Assembly (NCBI GenBank): GCA_964653145.1
Contig: CAZZCG010000016.1
Span: 15,787-79,786 of the forward strand
Source of the DNA: Pseudocalidococcus sp964653145
GTDB taxonomy: Bacteria > Cyanobacteriota > Cyanobacteriia > Thermosynechococcales > Thermosynechococcaceae
Direction of reading: 5' to 3'
Length of the DNA stretch: 64,000 nucleotides
The position numbers and the translations under genes are program-made. Every line of letters begins with the position of its first letter. Position 1 is the first letter of the stretch. Positions 17,745 through 27,210 of the stretch are shown one piece after another. Under the pieces are notes generated by a model, which was not told where the DNA came from, made no database searches, and was given only the letters and a program-made list of their open reading frames with translations.

Positions 17745-19130
17745 ATGCGGACTGAATGGATTGCTAAGCGGCAGGGCCAGGCCAATGTGTCGCAGATGCA
17801 CTACGCTCGCCAAGGTCTAATCACCGAGGAAATGGACTATGTGGCTCGACGGGAGAATCTACCCCCAGAGTTGATTCGCGATGAAGTGGCGCGGGGACGA
17901 ATGATTATTCCCGCTAATATTAATCACCCCAACCTGGAACCGATGGCCATTGGGATTGCTTCGAAATGTAAGGTGAATGCCAATATTGGGGCTTCTCCTA
18001 ACTCCTCGAACCTCGATGAAGAAGTGGCCAAACTGCATTTGGCGGTTAAATATGGTGCCGATACGGTCATGGATCTCTCCACTGGCGGCGGCAACTTGGA
18101 TGAAATTCGCACAGCAATCATTAATGCTTCTCCTGTTCCCATTGGCACTGTCCCGATCTACCAGGCCCTAGAAAGTGTCCACGGCAACATTGAAAAACTC
18201 ACCCCCGATGACTTCCTGCACATCATTGAGAAGCACGCACAACAGGGTGTGGATTACATGACAATTCACGCTGGGATTTTAATTGAGCATTTGCCCCTAG
18301 TGCGCAGTCGGATTACTGGGATTGTCTCCCGTGGTGGCGGGATCATTGCCCGCTGGATGCTGCACCATCACAAACAAAACCCTCTCTATACCCACTTCAA
18401 CGACATTATCGAAATTTTCAAACGCTACGATGTTTCCTTCTCTCTTGGAGATTCCCTGCGTCCGGGTTGTACCCACGATGCCTCTGATGCAGCCCAGTTG
18501 GCGGAACTGAAAACTTTGGGGCAACTGACTCGCCGGGCCTGGGAGCATGATGTGCAGGTGATGGTTGAAGGGCCAGGCCATGTGCCGATGGATCAAATTG
18601 AATTCAATGTCCGCAAGCAAATGGAAGAGTGCTCCGAAGCCCCATTCTATGTCTTGGGGCCGCTAGTTACCGATATTGCTCCCGGCTACGATCACATTAC
18701 TTCAGCGATTGGAGCGGCGATGGCCGGGTGGTATGGCACAGCAATGCTCTGTTATGTTACGCCCAAAGAACACTTGGGTCTTCCAAATTCTGAAGATGTT
18801 CGCAATGGTCTAATCGCCTATAAAATCGCGGCCCATGCTGCGGATATTGCCCGCCACCGGCCGGGTGCCCGCGATCGGGACGATGAACTTTCCCAGGCAC
18901 GCTATAACTTCGACTGGAACCGGCAATTTGAGTTGTCCTTAGATCCAGAACGGGCCAAGGAATACCATGATGAGACCCTGCCGGCCGACATTTACAAAAC
19001 TGCTGAATTTTGCTCGATGTGTGGGCCGAAGTTCTGTCCAATGCAAACCAAGGTGGATGCTGATGCTTTAACTGAGCTAGAAAAGTTCTTGGCCCAAGAG
19101 CAATCAGACCGGATTCTGGCGGAAGTTTAG
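17745..19130 (+). CDS. thiC: Phosphomethylpyrimidine synthase ThiC
   Basis: 461 residues. ThiC is a radical-SAM enzyme that rearranges aminoimidazole ribotide to hydroxymethylpyrimidine phosphate, the pyrimidine half of thiamine. The C-terminal CxxCxxxxC cluster motif is present as CSMCGPKFC near residue 423. Other family blocks are NANIGASP, DLSTGGNL-type (seen as DLSTGGGNLDEIR), EGPGHVPMDQIE and GAAMAGWYGTAMLCYVTPKEHLGLP. The length fits the plant/cyanobacterial short form without the extra N-terminal domain of enteric ThiC. The ATG at 17745 follows TGAGG. Regulation by the upstream TPP riboswitch is the clearest regulatory circuit in this window. Confidence 0.96.
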   Translation: MRTEWIAKRQGQANVSQMHYARQGLITEEMDYVARRENLPPELIRDEVARGRMIIPANINHPNLEPMAIGIASKCKVNANIGASPNSSNLDEEVAKLHLAVKYGADTVMDLSTGGGNLDEIRTAIINASPVPIGTVPIYQALESVHGNIEKLTPDDFLHIIEKHAQQGVDYMTIHAGILIEHLPLVRSRITGIVSRGGGIIARWMLHHHKQNPLYTHFNDIIEIFKRYDVSFSLGDSLRPGCTHDASDAAQLAELKTLGQLTRRAWEHDVQVMVEGPGHVPMDQIEFNVRKQMEECSEAPFYVLGPLVTDIAPGYDHITSAIGAAMAGWYGTAMLCYVTPKEHLGLPNSEDVRNGLIAYKIAAHAADIARHRPGARDRDDELSQARYNFDWNRQFELSLDPERAKEYHDETLPADIYKTAEFCSMCGPKFCPMQTKVDADALTELEKFLAQEQSDRILAEV

Positions 19131-19362
19131 GCTAGGGTTGGGGTGGAAAGATGGTGAGTTTTCTCCAAGTTCTGCCCCGCTCTTTAGCTACCTTTTGGTT
19201 TGCCTCCGCTGCATTCTTCCGATTCCAACTGGATTATGCCGTCCTAAATCCTGGGCGACTTCACAATCTCATTTCATTGAGAGGAGTATGGTGACCTTAC
19301 TTAACTGGTGACCTTATTTACCAGGCCTGGCTTGTTGTCATGATTTTGATCATTTTAATGTG

Positions 19363-20130
19363 ATGTCTGCCGCTGCTTTTTTCGTGATTCATGGGAGCCG
19401 TGATCCTCGCCCAGGCCAGGAGCTTGCTGAATTACTCCGGCAGTTGCGGTTTACTTGTCCAGATTCGTTGATTGGGGGCGGAGCTTTAGAGGCACACACT
19501 CTCACTTTATCTGAGCAAATTCAGAACTTTAGTCACCAGGCCTGGACCCAAGGATTTTCTGCTGTTCAGATTGTGCCGTTATTTTTGTTGCCCGGTGTCC
19601 ATGTGTGTGAGGATATTCCCGCTGCCGTGGAACTTGCCCAGGCTAGGAGCCCGATCCGGATTGATTGTCTACCCTACTTGGGCCAATATCCGAGGCTGAT
19701 TCCGTTTCTGAAATCCCTGATGCCCGCCGCTGATCAAAACCTGGCCTGCATTTTTCTAGGTCATGGCAGTCGACGACCGGAAGCTATGGAATGGATCGAT
19801 TACCTTGCCGCCCAAGTCCAGGCCCGGCCAGCCTATTGGACACAACCCGCAAGCCTAAAGCAAGCAATGCTAGAGTATGCCCAAACAGGCGTAACGGAAA
19901 TTTATGTCTTTCCCTATCTATTGTTTGCTGGAAAGCTCCTAACATACCTCAACCAACTTGTGGAGGACGTGCAGCAGGAGCTAGCCCCAGCATTTCCAGG
20001 CCTGAAAATTGAACTGGGAGATTGTTTACGTCCCCGCCCAGAATTGGTTGCCTTGATTCAACAGGAATTAAGTGTCCAGGCCAAGAACAGCTTGAGTGGA
20101 CTTAAATCAAACCTTCCTGTTGGGCCATAA
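19363..20130 (+). CDS. cbiX: Sirohydrochlorin chelatase, CbiX/SirB family
   Basis: 255 residues from the ATG at 19363; a GTG one codon earlier is possible. Two CbiX-like halves are visible, each opening with the metal-binding histidine: FVIHGSRDPRPG near residue 8 and CIFLGHGSRRP near residue 130. The segments FLLPGVHVCEDIPA and FPYLLFAGKLL are typical. The enzyme inserts cobalt (cobalamin route) or ferrous iron (siroheme route) into sirohydrochlorin in the cytoplasm; metal choice cannot be read from sequence. Its last 29 bases overlap the 3' end of the convergent gap gene. Confidence 0.85.
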   Translation: MSAAAFFVIHGSRDPRPGQELAELLRQLRFTCPDSLIGGGALEAHTLTLSEQIQNFSHQAWTQGFSAVQIVPLFLLPGVHVCEDIPAAVELAQARSPIRIDCLPYLGQYPRLIPFLKSLMPAADQNLACIFLGHGSRRPEAMEWIDYLAAQVQARPAYWTQPASLKQAMLEYAQTGVTEIYVFPYLLFAGKLLTYLNQLVEDVQQELAPAFPGLKIELGDCLRPRPELVALIQQELSVQAKNSLSGLKSNLPVGP

Positions 20131-21127
20131 ATGTCATCAAATCCACCACCCGCGTTGAGTAGCCCCATTCGTTGTCGTACCAAGACACCACCTTGAAGAA
20201 TTGGGAGTTGAGTTCAATTCCGGCCGCGGCATCAAAAATGCTGGAATGGGCATCAGAGACAAAGTCCGTCGAAACCACTGCATCCTCTGTGTAGCCTAAG
20301 ATGCCCTGAAGTTCCCCCGTCGCGGCTGATTTCATGGCTGCACAAATTTCTTTATAGGTGGTCGGTTGATCAGTGCGGAAGGTAAGGTCAACCACAGACA
20401 CATTCGGAGTGGGAACCCGGAAAGCCATGCCGGTTAATTTTCCTTTTAATTCCGGTAGAACTAAGGTCACCGCTTTGGCCGCCCCAGTCGCAGCCGGAAT
20501 AATATTTTGAGCTGCCCCGCGCCCACCGCGCCAGTCTTTTTTACTTGGGCCATCCACTGTGGGTTGAGTGGCAGTCATCGCGTGCACTGTGGTCATTAAC
20601 CCCTCTGCCAGGCCAAAGTTGTCTTGAATGACCTTTGCCACGGGGGCTAAACAATTGGTCGTACAACTGGCATTGGACACGATCAGGTCTGTGCTGGGAT
20701 TAAAAGTTTTATGGTTGACCCCCATCAGTAGAGTCGAAACTTTATCTGGATCCTTGGTTGGGGCAGAGATCACCACCCGCTTGGCCCCGGCCTGGAGATG
20801 TTGAGCAGCGCCGTCATAGCCCGTGAACAAGCCCGTGGATTCAACCACATAGTCCACCCCCAAGTCTTTCCAGGGTAATTCCGTGGGATTCCGTTGGGCG
20901 ACACAGGGAATGAGCTGACCATCAATGACAATTCCAGCATCCGTGGCCTGGACTTCGCCGGCATAGCGGCCGTGGGTGGAGTCGAATTTAAACAGGTAGG
21001 CGAGGTTATCGGCTGGAACTAGATCATTAATCCCGACAAACTCAATCTCAGGATGCGCCAGGCCAGCCCGAAGGACTAACCGCCCAATCCGACCAAACCC
21101 ATTAATGGCAACTTTAAGTTTTCCCAC
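20102..21127 (-). CDS. gap1: Glyceraldehyde-3-phosphate dehydrogenase
   Basis: 341 residues from a GTG at 21127 that has GGAGAAG just upstream. NAD(P)-binding INGFGRIGR lies at residues 8-16, the catalytic cysteine is in SNASCTTNC near 152-160, and WYDNEWGYSTRVVDL is at the C-terminus. The enzyme interconverts glyceraldehyde-3-phosphate and 1,3-bisphosphoglycerate. Overall pattern (MGKLKVAINGFGRIGR start, NDLVPADNLAYLFKFDSTHGR) resembles the cyanobacterial Gap1 glycolytic, NAD-preferring type more than the Calvin-cycle Gap2; I hold the paralogue call at moderate confidence. It converges on cbiX with a 29-bp overlap and diverges from the hopene cyclase gene. Confidence 0.93.
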   Translation of the reverse strand: MGKLKVAINGFGRIGRLVLRAGLAHPEIEFVGINDLVPADNLAYLFKFDSTHGRYAGEVQATDAGIVIDGQLIPCVAQRNPTELPWKDLGVDYVVESTGLFTGYDGAAQHLQAGAKRVVISAPTKDPDKVSTLLMGVNHKTFNPSTDLIVSNASCTTNCLAPVAKVIQDNFGLAEGLMTTVHAMTATQPTVDGPSKKDWRGGRGAAQNIIPAATGAAKAVTLVLPELKGKLTGMAFRVPTPNVSVVDLTFRTDQPTTYKEICAAMKSAATGELQGILGYTEDAVVSTDFVSDAHSSIFDAAAGIELNSQFFKVVSWYDNEWGYSTRVVDLMTFMAQQEGLI

Positions 21128-21301
21128 GGTATCTTCTCCATGTGACCGTTGCTTTAGATTCTATGGGGCCGGGAATAATTCTCAAGGTTCTTTAAGCATT
21201 ACTTAAGTTGCCCGTGGGACTTGCTCCTAACCCAAGCCTGGGATGAACTCCGGTCATGCAGAGCGTATAATCAGGCAATTAGTTCGCTACTTTTTTATCC
21301 C

Positions 21302-23245
21302 ATGCAGACGCAAGAACGCATTCCAGAGAGTCTCAATGCGCCGGTAAACCCCCTTGATGCGGCAATCCAGGCCAGCCAAACCTACCTCCTATCCCAACAA
21401 TACCAAGAAGGTTACTGGTGGTCAGAACTGGAATCCAACTGCACAATGACAGCGGAAGTAGTCTTACTCCATAAAATTTGGGGAACTGATAGTACGCGCC
21501 CTTTAGCTAAGGCCAAAACCTTTTTGCAATCGCAACAACGGGCCCATGGGGGCTGGGAACTGTTCTATGGCGATGGTGGCGATCTCAGCACCTCCGTGGA
21601 AACCTATACAGCCCTGCGATTACTGGGAGTCCCAGCTGATGACCCGGATCTCGTACGCGCAAAGAACTTTATCCTCTCTAAGGGGGGGATCAGTAAAACC
21701 CGAATTTTTACCAAGCTGCATCTGGCTCTGATTGGCTGCTATGACTGGCGCGGGATTCCCTCCCTACCGCCTTGGGTGATGTTGTTGCCGGAGTGGGGCC
21801 CCTTCACAATCTATGAAATGTCCAGTTGGGCCCGCAGTAGTACTGTTCCCCTGTTAATCGTCATGGATCGCAAGCCGGTCTATGTCACGGATCCAGGCGT
21901 GAATGTGGATGAGCTTTATGTCGAAGGCCGGGCAAATGTCAACTGGAGCCTACCTCGGAAAAATGACTGGACAGATCTCTTCCTTGAGCTGGATAACGTC
22001 TTTAAGTTTTGCGAGGAGTGGAGTTTAACCCCATTGCGGGAAGAAGGCCTCCACGCGGCTGAAAAATGGATCTTGGAACGTCAGGAGGCTAGTGGCGATT
22101 GGGGGGGTATTATTCCAGCCATGTTGAACTCTCTCCTGGCCTTGCGAGCGTTGGGCTATGACGTCAATGATCCGATTGTCCAACGGGGCCTGGAAAGTGT
22201 GGATCGCTTTGCCATTGAAACTGAGGATTGGTATCGAGTTCAGCCCTGTGTCTCGCCCGTCTGGGATACCGCCCTAGTGATGCGCGCCCTCGTGGATTCC
22301 GGCCTGGAACCGGATCATCCTGCCTTAGTTGCTGGCGGAAATTGGCTGATTGAAAAACAAATTCTCGACTATGGTGATTGGGCCGTTAAAAATAAAGTGG
22401 GTAAACCCGGGGCCTGGGCCTTTGAGTTCGAAAATCGCTTCTATCCCGATGTCGATGATACAGCCGTAGTCGTGATGGCTCTCGAAGCGGTCAAGTTGCC
22501 CAATGAAAAACTTAAACAGGAAGCAATGCACCGGGCTGTGGATTGGATTGCGACGATGCAGTGTAAACCAGGGGGATGGGCTGCCTTTGATATTGATAAT
22601 AATCAAGATTGGCTCAACGACATTCCCTATGGGGATTTGCGGGCAATGATTGACCCGAATACAGCGGATGTCACAGCCCGAGTTCTGGAAATGATTGGCC
22701 GCACCGACATGACCACCGGAGAAGCCAGTGTTGACAAAGCCTTGGCCTATTTACGCACCGAGCAGGAACCAGAGGGCTGTTGGTATGGGCGGTGGGGGGT
22801 GAACTATGTCTATGGCACCAGTGGTGTCTTAGCGGCCTTGGCTCTCGTGGCTCCTCCCTACGATCGCTGGCGGTTGCGGCGGGCGGTGAAATGGCTAGAG
22901 TCCGTGCAAAATCCCGATGGCGGTTGGGGCGAAACCTGTCGCAGCTACAACGATCCGTCCCTCAAAGGCAAAGGGGATAGTACGCCCTCGCAAACGGCCT
23001 GGGCCTTGATTGGACTATTGGCAGCGGGCCAGGCCGTGGGGGAGTATGCCACAGCAGCCATTCAGCGGGGGATTGATCACCTCATTGCCACTCAACGACC
23101 CGATGGCACTTGGAATGAGGACTATTTCACTGGAACAGGCTTTCCTTGCCACTTTTACCTGAAATATCACCTCTATCAACAGCATTTTCCTTTGACAGCA
23201 CTGGGCCGCTATCGGCAATTGCAGCGGGATGGAGTCTTGGCATAG
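21302..23245 (+). CDS. shc: Squalene-hopene cyclase
   Basis: 647 residues from the ATG at 21302, the usual length; the frame extends 27 codons upstream but the extension lacks family similarity. The catalytic acid motif DVDD sits at residues 383-386. Multiple QW repeats are visible, for example GGWELFYG, GDWGGIIPAM, GGWAAFDIDN, GCWYGRWGVNY, GGWGETCRSY and GTWNEDYFTGTGFP. The enzyme is a monotopic membrane protein that cyclises squalene to hopene and diplopterol, making hopanoids that stiffen cyanobacterial membranes. It shares a 174-bp divergent spacer with gap. Confidence 0.95.
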   Translation: MQTQERIPESLNAPVNPLDAAIQASQTYLLSQQYQEGYWWSELESNCTMTAEVVLLHKIWGTDSTRPLAKAKTFLQSQQRAHGGWELFYGDGGDLSTSVETYTALRLLGVPADDPDLVRAKNFILSKGGISKTRIFTKLHLALIGCYDWRGIPSLPPWVMLLPEWGPFTIYEMSSWARSSTVPLLIVMDRKPVYVTDPGVNVDELYVEGRANVNWSLPRKNDWTDLFLELDNVFKFCEEWSLTPLREEGLHAAEKWILERQEASGDWGGIIPAMLNSLLALRALGYDVNDPIVQRGLESVDRFAIETEDWYRVQPCVSPVWDTALVMRALVDSGLEPDHPALVAGGNWLIEKQILDYGDWAVKNKVGKPGAWAFEFENRFYPDVDDTAVVVMALEAVKLPNEKLKQEAMHRAVDWIATMQCKPGGWAAFDIDNNQDWLNDIPYGDLRAMIDPNTADVTARVLEMIGRTDMTTGEASVDKALAYLRTEQEPEGCWYGRWGVNYVYGTSGVLAALALVAPPYDRWRLRRAVKWLESVQNPDGGWGETCRSYNDPSLKGKGDSTPSQTAWALIGLLAAGQAVGEYATAAIQRGIDHLIATQRPDGTWNEDYFTGTGFPCHFYLKYHLYQQHFPLTALGRYRQLQRDGVLA

Positions 23246-23257
23246 GCCTAAAAAGTA

Positions 23258-23295
23258 GGGCCTGGATTCAGAACGTTTTTGCTCTCCCCAGGCCC
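23258..23295. terminator. Possible bidirectional terminator between shc and sat
   Basis: The spacer between the convergent genes holds a perfect 8-bp inverted repeat, GGGCCTGG (23258-23265) and CCAGGCCC (23288-23295), with a 22-base loop that includes TTTTT, followed by GCTTTTA. The arms are half-copies of the over-represented palindrome. The loop is long, so a terminator role is only suggestive. Confidence 0.4.
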
Positions 23296-23318
23296 CGCTT
23301 TTACTCGACCATCAGATT

Positions 23319-24509
23319 CTAAAGAGGAACTTGCATCGCCCGCGCTAATTCAGCCGCAACTTCTGGGCGCGAAAATTCCGGTGGCGGCAACTCACCCCGA
23401 CGTAACATTTCCCGAACTTTAGTCCCCGACAGATGAACCCGTTCTTCCGGCTTGCTCGGGCTGGTTTTGGTCGTGGCCATGGCCTGAGTGCGGGTGCAAT
23501 AAAAAGCGTGCTCAAACATCATCGGCGTAATGCCCAATTCATCCCGGTCAAACTCGGCAAAAATGTATTGCGCGTCATAGGTGCCGTAATAATCGCCCAC
23601 TCCGGCATGATCTCGCCCGACGATGAAGTGGGTACAGCCATAGTTTTTCCGCACCAACGCATGGAAAATCGCTTCCCGCGGCCCGGCATAGCGCATAGCG
23701 GCAGGGTTGATCGCTAAAATCACCCGGTCTTGGGGAAAGTAATGCTCCATCATGATCTCGTAGCAGCGCATTCGGACATCGGCGGGAATATCATCCTCTT
23801 TCGTGGCGCCGACTAGGGGATGGAGGAATAGGCCATCGACGGTTTCCAAAGCACACTTTTGGATGTATTCGTGGGCCCGGTGGATGGGGTTACGGGTTTG
23901 AAAGCCCACAATGGTTTTCCAGCCTTTTTGCCGAAATGCTGCCCGACTATCTTGGGGGTCAATGCAATAGCTAGGGAAAAGGGGATGGGGATGGCGCTGA
24001 AGCAACCAAATCGGCCCGGCTAAGTTCACACTGCCCTGTTGATAAACCACATTCACGCCGGGGTGCTTTTCCTCTTCGGTGCGATAAACATGGCGAGCTT
24101 CTTTGCGGGCATCGTAGGTATATTTTTCTAAAAGCTGCATCACCCCAATAAATTCTCCCTGGGGATCATCAAGGCGAATCCATTGACCAATCTTTAGGGG
24201 AGCAGCCTGTTCCGGAGACACAGAGAGCGTAATCGGAATTGACCAGGGCAGACCGTTGGCCAGATGCATTGTTTCCACCACTGCGTCATAGTCGGCTTGG
24301 GTCATGAAACCAGTCAGCGGACTAAACCCACCGATGGCAATTAACTCCAAGTCTGATGTGGCTCGGGTATCTAAGCGTAGGTTGGGCAAATGGTCTGCTT
24401 TACTAAGCCACTCTTGCTTTTCTTCAGAACTGACAATTCGATTAACTAGCGTCCCGCCGTGGGGTGAAATGGCATCTGGGGTAGTGAGAGTGTCTAAAGT
24501 TGCGGTCAA
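23319..24509 (-). CDS. sat: ATP sulfurylase (sulfate adenylyltransferase)
   Basis: 396 residues. The start is a TTG at 24509, six bases after AGGAG; the nearest upstream ATG runs into a stop after a few codons, so the TTG is well supported. ATP-binding motifs are QTRNPIHRAHE near residue 200, HPLVGATK, and GRDHAGVGDYYG. The enzyme makes adenosine 5'-phosphosulfate from sulfate and ATP, the first step of sulfate assimilation. The family here is the single-chain homo-oligomeric form, without an APS-kinase domain. Divergent from sdhB, with a 245-bp spacer. Confidence 0.95.
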   Translation of the reverse strand: MTATLDTLTTPDAISPHGGTLVNRIVSSEEKQEWLSKADHLPNLRLDTRATSDLELIAIGGFSPLTGFMTQADYDAVVETMHLANGLPWSIPITLSVSPEQAAPLKIGQWIRLDDPQGEFIGVMQLLEKYTYDARKEARHVYRTEEEKHPGVNVVYQQGSVNLAGPIWLLQRHPHPLFPSYCIDPQDSRAAFRQKGWKTIVGFQTRNPIHRAHEYIQKCALETVDGLFLHPLVGATKEDDIPADVRMRCYEIMMEHYFPQDRVILAINPAAMRYAGPREAIFHALVRKNYGCTHFIVGRDHAGVGDYYGTYDAQYIFAEFDRDELGITPMMFEHAFYCTRTQAMATTKTSPSKPEERVHLSGTKVREMLRRGELPPPEFSRPEVAAELARAMQVPL

Positions 24510-24754
24510 AACTAACTCCTAGGCATCAATAAATACTTTGACTTGGGTTTTGTTGCTGAATCGTTACACTCCAGCTTACAGCCTTAGAGAAATCATTTCG
24601 TTTGAGAAATTTTACGCATTTCTCTTGCCGCCGCCCCCAATGACTAAAAGCAAAAATTAATGCTTACCTCTGGGCAAACGTAACCGTCCCGTAACACAAA
24701 CCCATCCCCTAAACCCCTGATTTAGACTGAAATTAGTGTTTCGTTCCCCAGGCC

Positions 24755-25546
24755 ATGGATCTATATCTGGAAATTTTGCGCCAAACCCCTGAGTCCCCCC
24801 CTCTTACAGAGACGTTTGGCCTGGACGTAGATCCCAAAGCAACGGTTCTAGACTGTCTGATTCAGGTGAAGGGTCAACAGGATGGAAGTCTGGGGTTTCG
24901 GGCCAATTGCCGCAATACCATCTGTGGAAGTTGTGGAATGCAGATTAACGGTGCCCCAGGCCTGGCCTGTCAAAAAACCGTTGCTGAAGCCCTGAAATTC
25001 CCCTTAAAACCTAAGACTATCACCTTGGCTCCCCTGGGCAATTTGCCAGTGATTAAGGATCTGGTGGTGGATTTGCAGCCCTTTTGGGATAGCTTTAAGG
25101 CAGTTGATCCCCAGATTAATCCTTTACCTCCCACAACACCACCCAACGTCGCACCAGTAAGGGAATTTAGGCAACGGCCTGCGGATCGGGAGCGATTACA
25201 ACAGGTGGCGAACTGTATTCTATGCGGGGCCTGTTATTCCAACTGTGATGGTAAAAAACTTAATGCTGAGTTTTTGGGCCCCCACGCGTTAGCCAAGGCC
25301 TGGCGGGTTTTGGCCGACTCGCGCAATCAAGATGACGAATTACGGTTGCCAAAGCTGAGTCAGTTGAATGGGGCCTGGGGGTGTACCCAATGCTCTAATT
25401 GCACGATGTATTGCCCAATGCGTGTGGCGCCGATGGATCAGATTAACCAAATTAAACAGCGTTTGGAGGAACACCCCGAAATACCCAGGCCCGAATTGCC
25501 AAAAAATACGGCTGCTGCGAGTAGTTGGGATCTGGGCGGGTGGTAA
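24755..25546 (+). CDS. sdhB: Succinate dehydrogenase/fumarate reductase iron-sulfur subunit
   Basis: 263 residues. Three Fe-S clusters can be placed: a 2Fe-2S site in CRNTICGSCGM with a later CQK cysteine (about 52-72), and two further cluster motifs, CILCGACYSNC near 153 and CTQCSNCTMYCP near 210. It carries electrons from the flavoprotein SdhA to quinone at the thylakoid or plasma membrane. No sdhA or membrane anchor gene is adjacent; scattered sdh genes are usual in cyanobacteria. The second motif lacks the proline that normally follows the last cysteine. Confidence 0.87.
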   Translation: MDLYLEILRQTPESPPLTETFGLDVDPKATVLDCLIQVKGQQDGSLGFRANCRNTICGSCGMQINGAPGLACQKTVAEALKFPLKPKTITLAPLGNLPVIKDLVVDLQPFWDSFKAVDPQINPLPPTTPPNVAPVREFRQRPADRERLQQVANCILCGACYSNCDGKKLNAEFLGPHALAKAWRVLADSRNQDDELRLPKLSQLNGAWGCTQCSNCTMYCPMRVAPMDQINQIKQRLEEHPEIPRPELPKNTAAASSWDLGGW

Positions 25547-25602
25547 AGCAGCAACCGTATTTAGTTTGATGAGTTGTGGCTGGCTCAATCTCCTGAGATA
25601 GC

Positions 25603-27210
25603 TTAGGGTGTGTTCACCATGGCAATCCGGGTATCAGGAGCAGCTAAATTGGGTGCAGTTTGAACTTGGGCATAGAGCGGGAAGGATTGGGTTGCAACTG
25701 TAGGCAATCCCTGTTGAATTTGGCTGGCGACGGCGACGGTTGTAACGTCATAGGTTTGGGTCGCCAGCTTGGGGTAAACACCAACAATCATGATTGGTAC
25801 CAGCAAGCAAGCTGCAATGAAAACTTCCCGAGGATTGGCATCGGTTAGATATTTATCAAACATTTCGCCGCCCTGGTCGGAGCCAAAGAAGACTTTGCGC
25901 AACATCGACAACAGATAAATCGGAGTCAGAAGTAAACCAACCGCAGACAGAAAGACAACGCCAACTTTAAATGCCGTGGTGTAGGTTTCGCTGCTGGTTA
26001 AGCCCACAAAGACTGTGAGTTCACTGATGAAACCACTCATTCCGGGTAACGCTAAGGAGGCCATGGAACCAACGGTAATCAGCGCAAAGGTTTTGGGCAT
26101 TGACTTAGCGAGACCACCCATTTTTTCCATTACCAGGGTATGGGAGCGTTCATAGGTCACCCCCGCCAAGAAGAACAGGGCCGCAGCAATCAAACCATGG
26201 GAAATCATCTGTAGCATTGCCCCGTTTAAGCCCACAGCATTGAGAGCGCCAATCCCAATCAAAACAAAACCCATGTGGGAAATTGAGGAACAAGCAAGAC
26301 GTCGCTTGAGGTTCTCTTGGGCAAAAGCGGTTAATGCGCCATAGACAATATTGACGACCCCAAGCACGATCAAAATTGGAGCAAAGTGGAAGTGGGCATC
26401 GGGCAACATTTGGGCATTGAAGCGGATTAGACCATACCCACCCATCTTCAGGAGGACTCCGGCAAGAATCATAGAAACTGGGGCAGAGGCTTCTCCGTGG
26501 GCATCCGGCAACCAGGTGTGTAGGGGAAAGATTGGCATTTTGACCCCGAACGCAATCAAGAATCCGGCATAGGCCAACAGTTCCAGAAGCATTGGGTACT
26601 CTTTCATCCCCAGGGTTGCCATGTCAAGACTGAATTCACCCCCGGAGAAGGCCATGGCTAAACCCGCAACAAGGATAAAGATCGAACCTAGGGCGGTGTA
26701 GAGAATAAATTTGGTTGCCGCGTACTGACGCTTTGGCCCACCCCAAATGGAAATCAGCAGGTACACCGGCACCAACTCCAATTCCCAAATCAGGAAGAAC
26801 AACAGCAAATCCTGAGCAGCAAAGACCCCGACTTGGGCACTGTAGAGAGCCAACATTAGGAAGTAGAACAAGCGAGGCTTGTGTTGGACATTCCAGGCCG
26901 CAAAGATGGCAATGGTATTAATTAAACCGGTGAGCAAAATCAGGGGCATTGCCAGGCCATCCACCCCTAAAGACCAGTTCAAGCCTATTTGGGGAATCCA
27001 GGGCACGACTTCAGTCATTTGAAATGTGGCAATTTCAGAGTCGTAGTGCTGACTGAAGGCATAAACAGTAAGACCAAAGTTCACCAGGCCCACAACAAGG
27101 GCATACCACCGTAGCGTCTTACCCTGACGGTCTGGAATTAATGGGATAAAAAATGCTGAAACTAACGGCAGCAGTGTAATTACGGTTAACCAAGGAAATT
27201 GAGCAGCCAT
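25603..27210 (-). CDS. ndhD: NAD(P)H-quinone oxidoreductase chain 4 (NdhD)
   Basis: 535 residues from the ATG at 27210 with GGGGGA upstream; a TTG one codon earlier is possible. It is a polytopic membrane protein with about 14 helices, homologous to the antiporter-like subunits of complex I. Recognisable blocks are LIWELELVPVYLLISIWGG, the lysine-bearing helix around FGVKMPIFPLHTWLPDAHGEA, and SHMGFVLIGIGA. As part of cyanobacterial NDH-1 it contributes to proton pumping in respiration and cyclic electron flow. Lack of an adjacent ndhF/cupA set favours the NdhD1/2 type rather than the CO2-uptake NdhD3/4 type. Confidence 0.93.
   Translation of the reverse strand: MAAQFPWLTVITLLPLVSAFFIPLIPDRQGKTLRWYALVVGLVNFGLTVYAFSQHYDSEIATFQMTEVVPWIPQIGLNWSLGVDGLAMPLILLTGLINTIAIFAAWNVQHKPRLFYFLMLALYSAQVGVFAAQDLLLFFLIWELELVPVYLLISIWGGPKRQYAATKFILYTALGSIFILVAGLAMAFSGGEFSLDMATLGMKEYPMLLELLAYAGFLIAFGVKMPIFPLHTWLPDAHGEASAPVSMILAGVLLKMGGYGLIRFNAQMLPDAHFHFAPILIVLGVVNIVYGALTAFAQENLKRRLACSSISHMGFVLIGIGALNAVGLNGAMLQMISHGLIAAALFFLAGVTYERSHTLVMEKMGGLAKSMPKTFALITVGSMASLALPGMSGFISELTVFVGLTSSETYTTAFKVGVVFLSAVGLLLTPIYLLSMLRKVFFGSDQGGEMFDKYLTDANPREVFIAACLLVPIMIVGVYPKLATQTYDVTTVAVASQIQQGLPTVATQSFPLYAQVQTAPNLAAPDTRIAMVNTP

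Noticed and set aside
19151..19294. 47-codon hydrophobic frame after thiC
   Set aside because: It begins with an ATG close to GGTGGAAAG, but shows no family resemblance and its composition is not convincing enough to call a gene.
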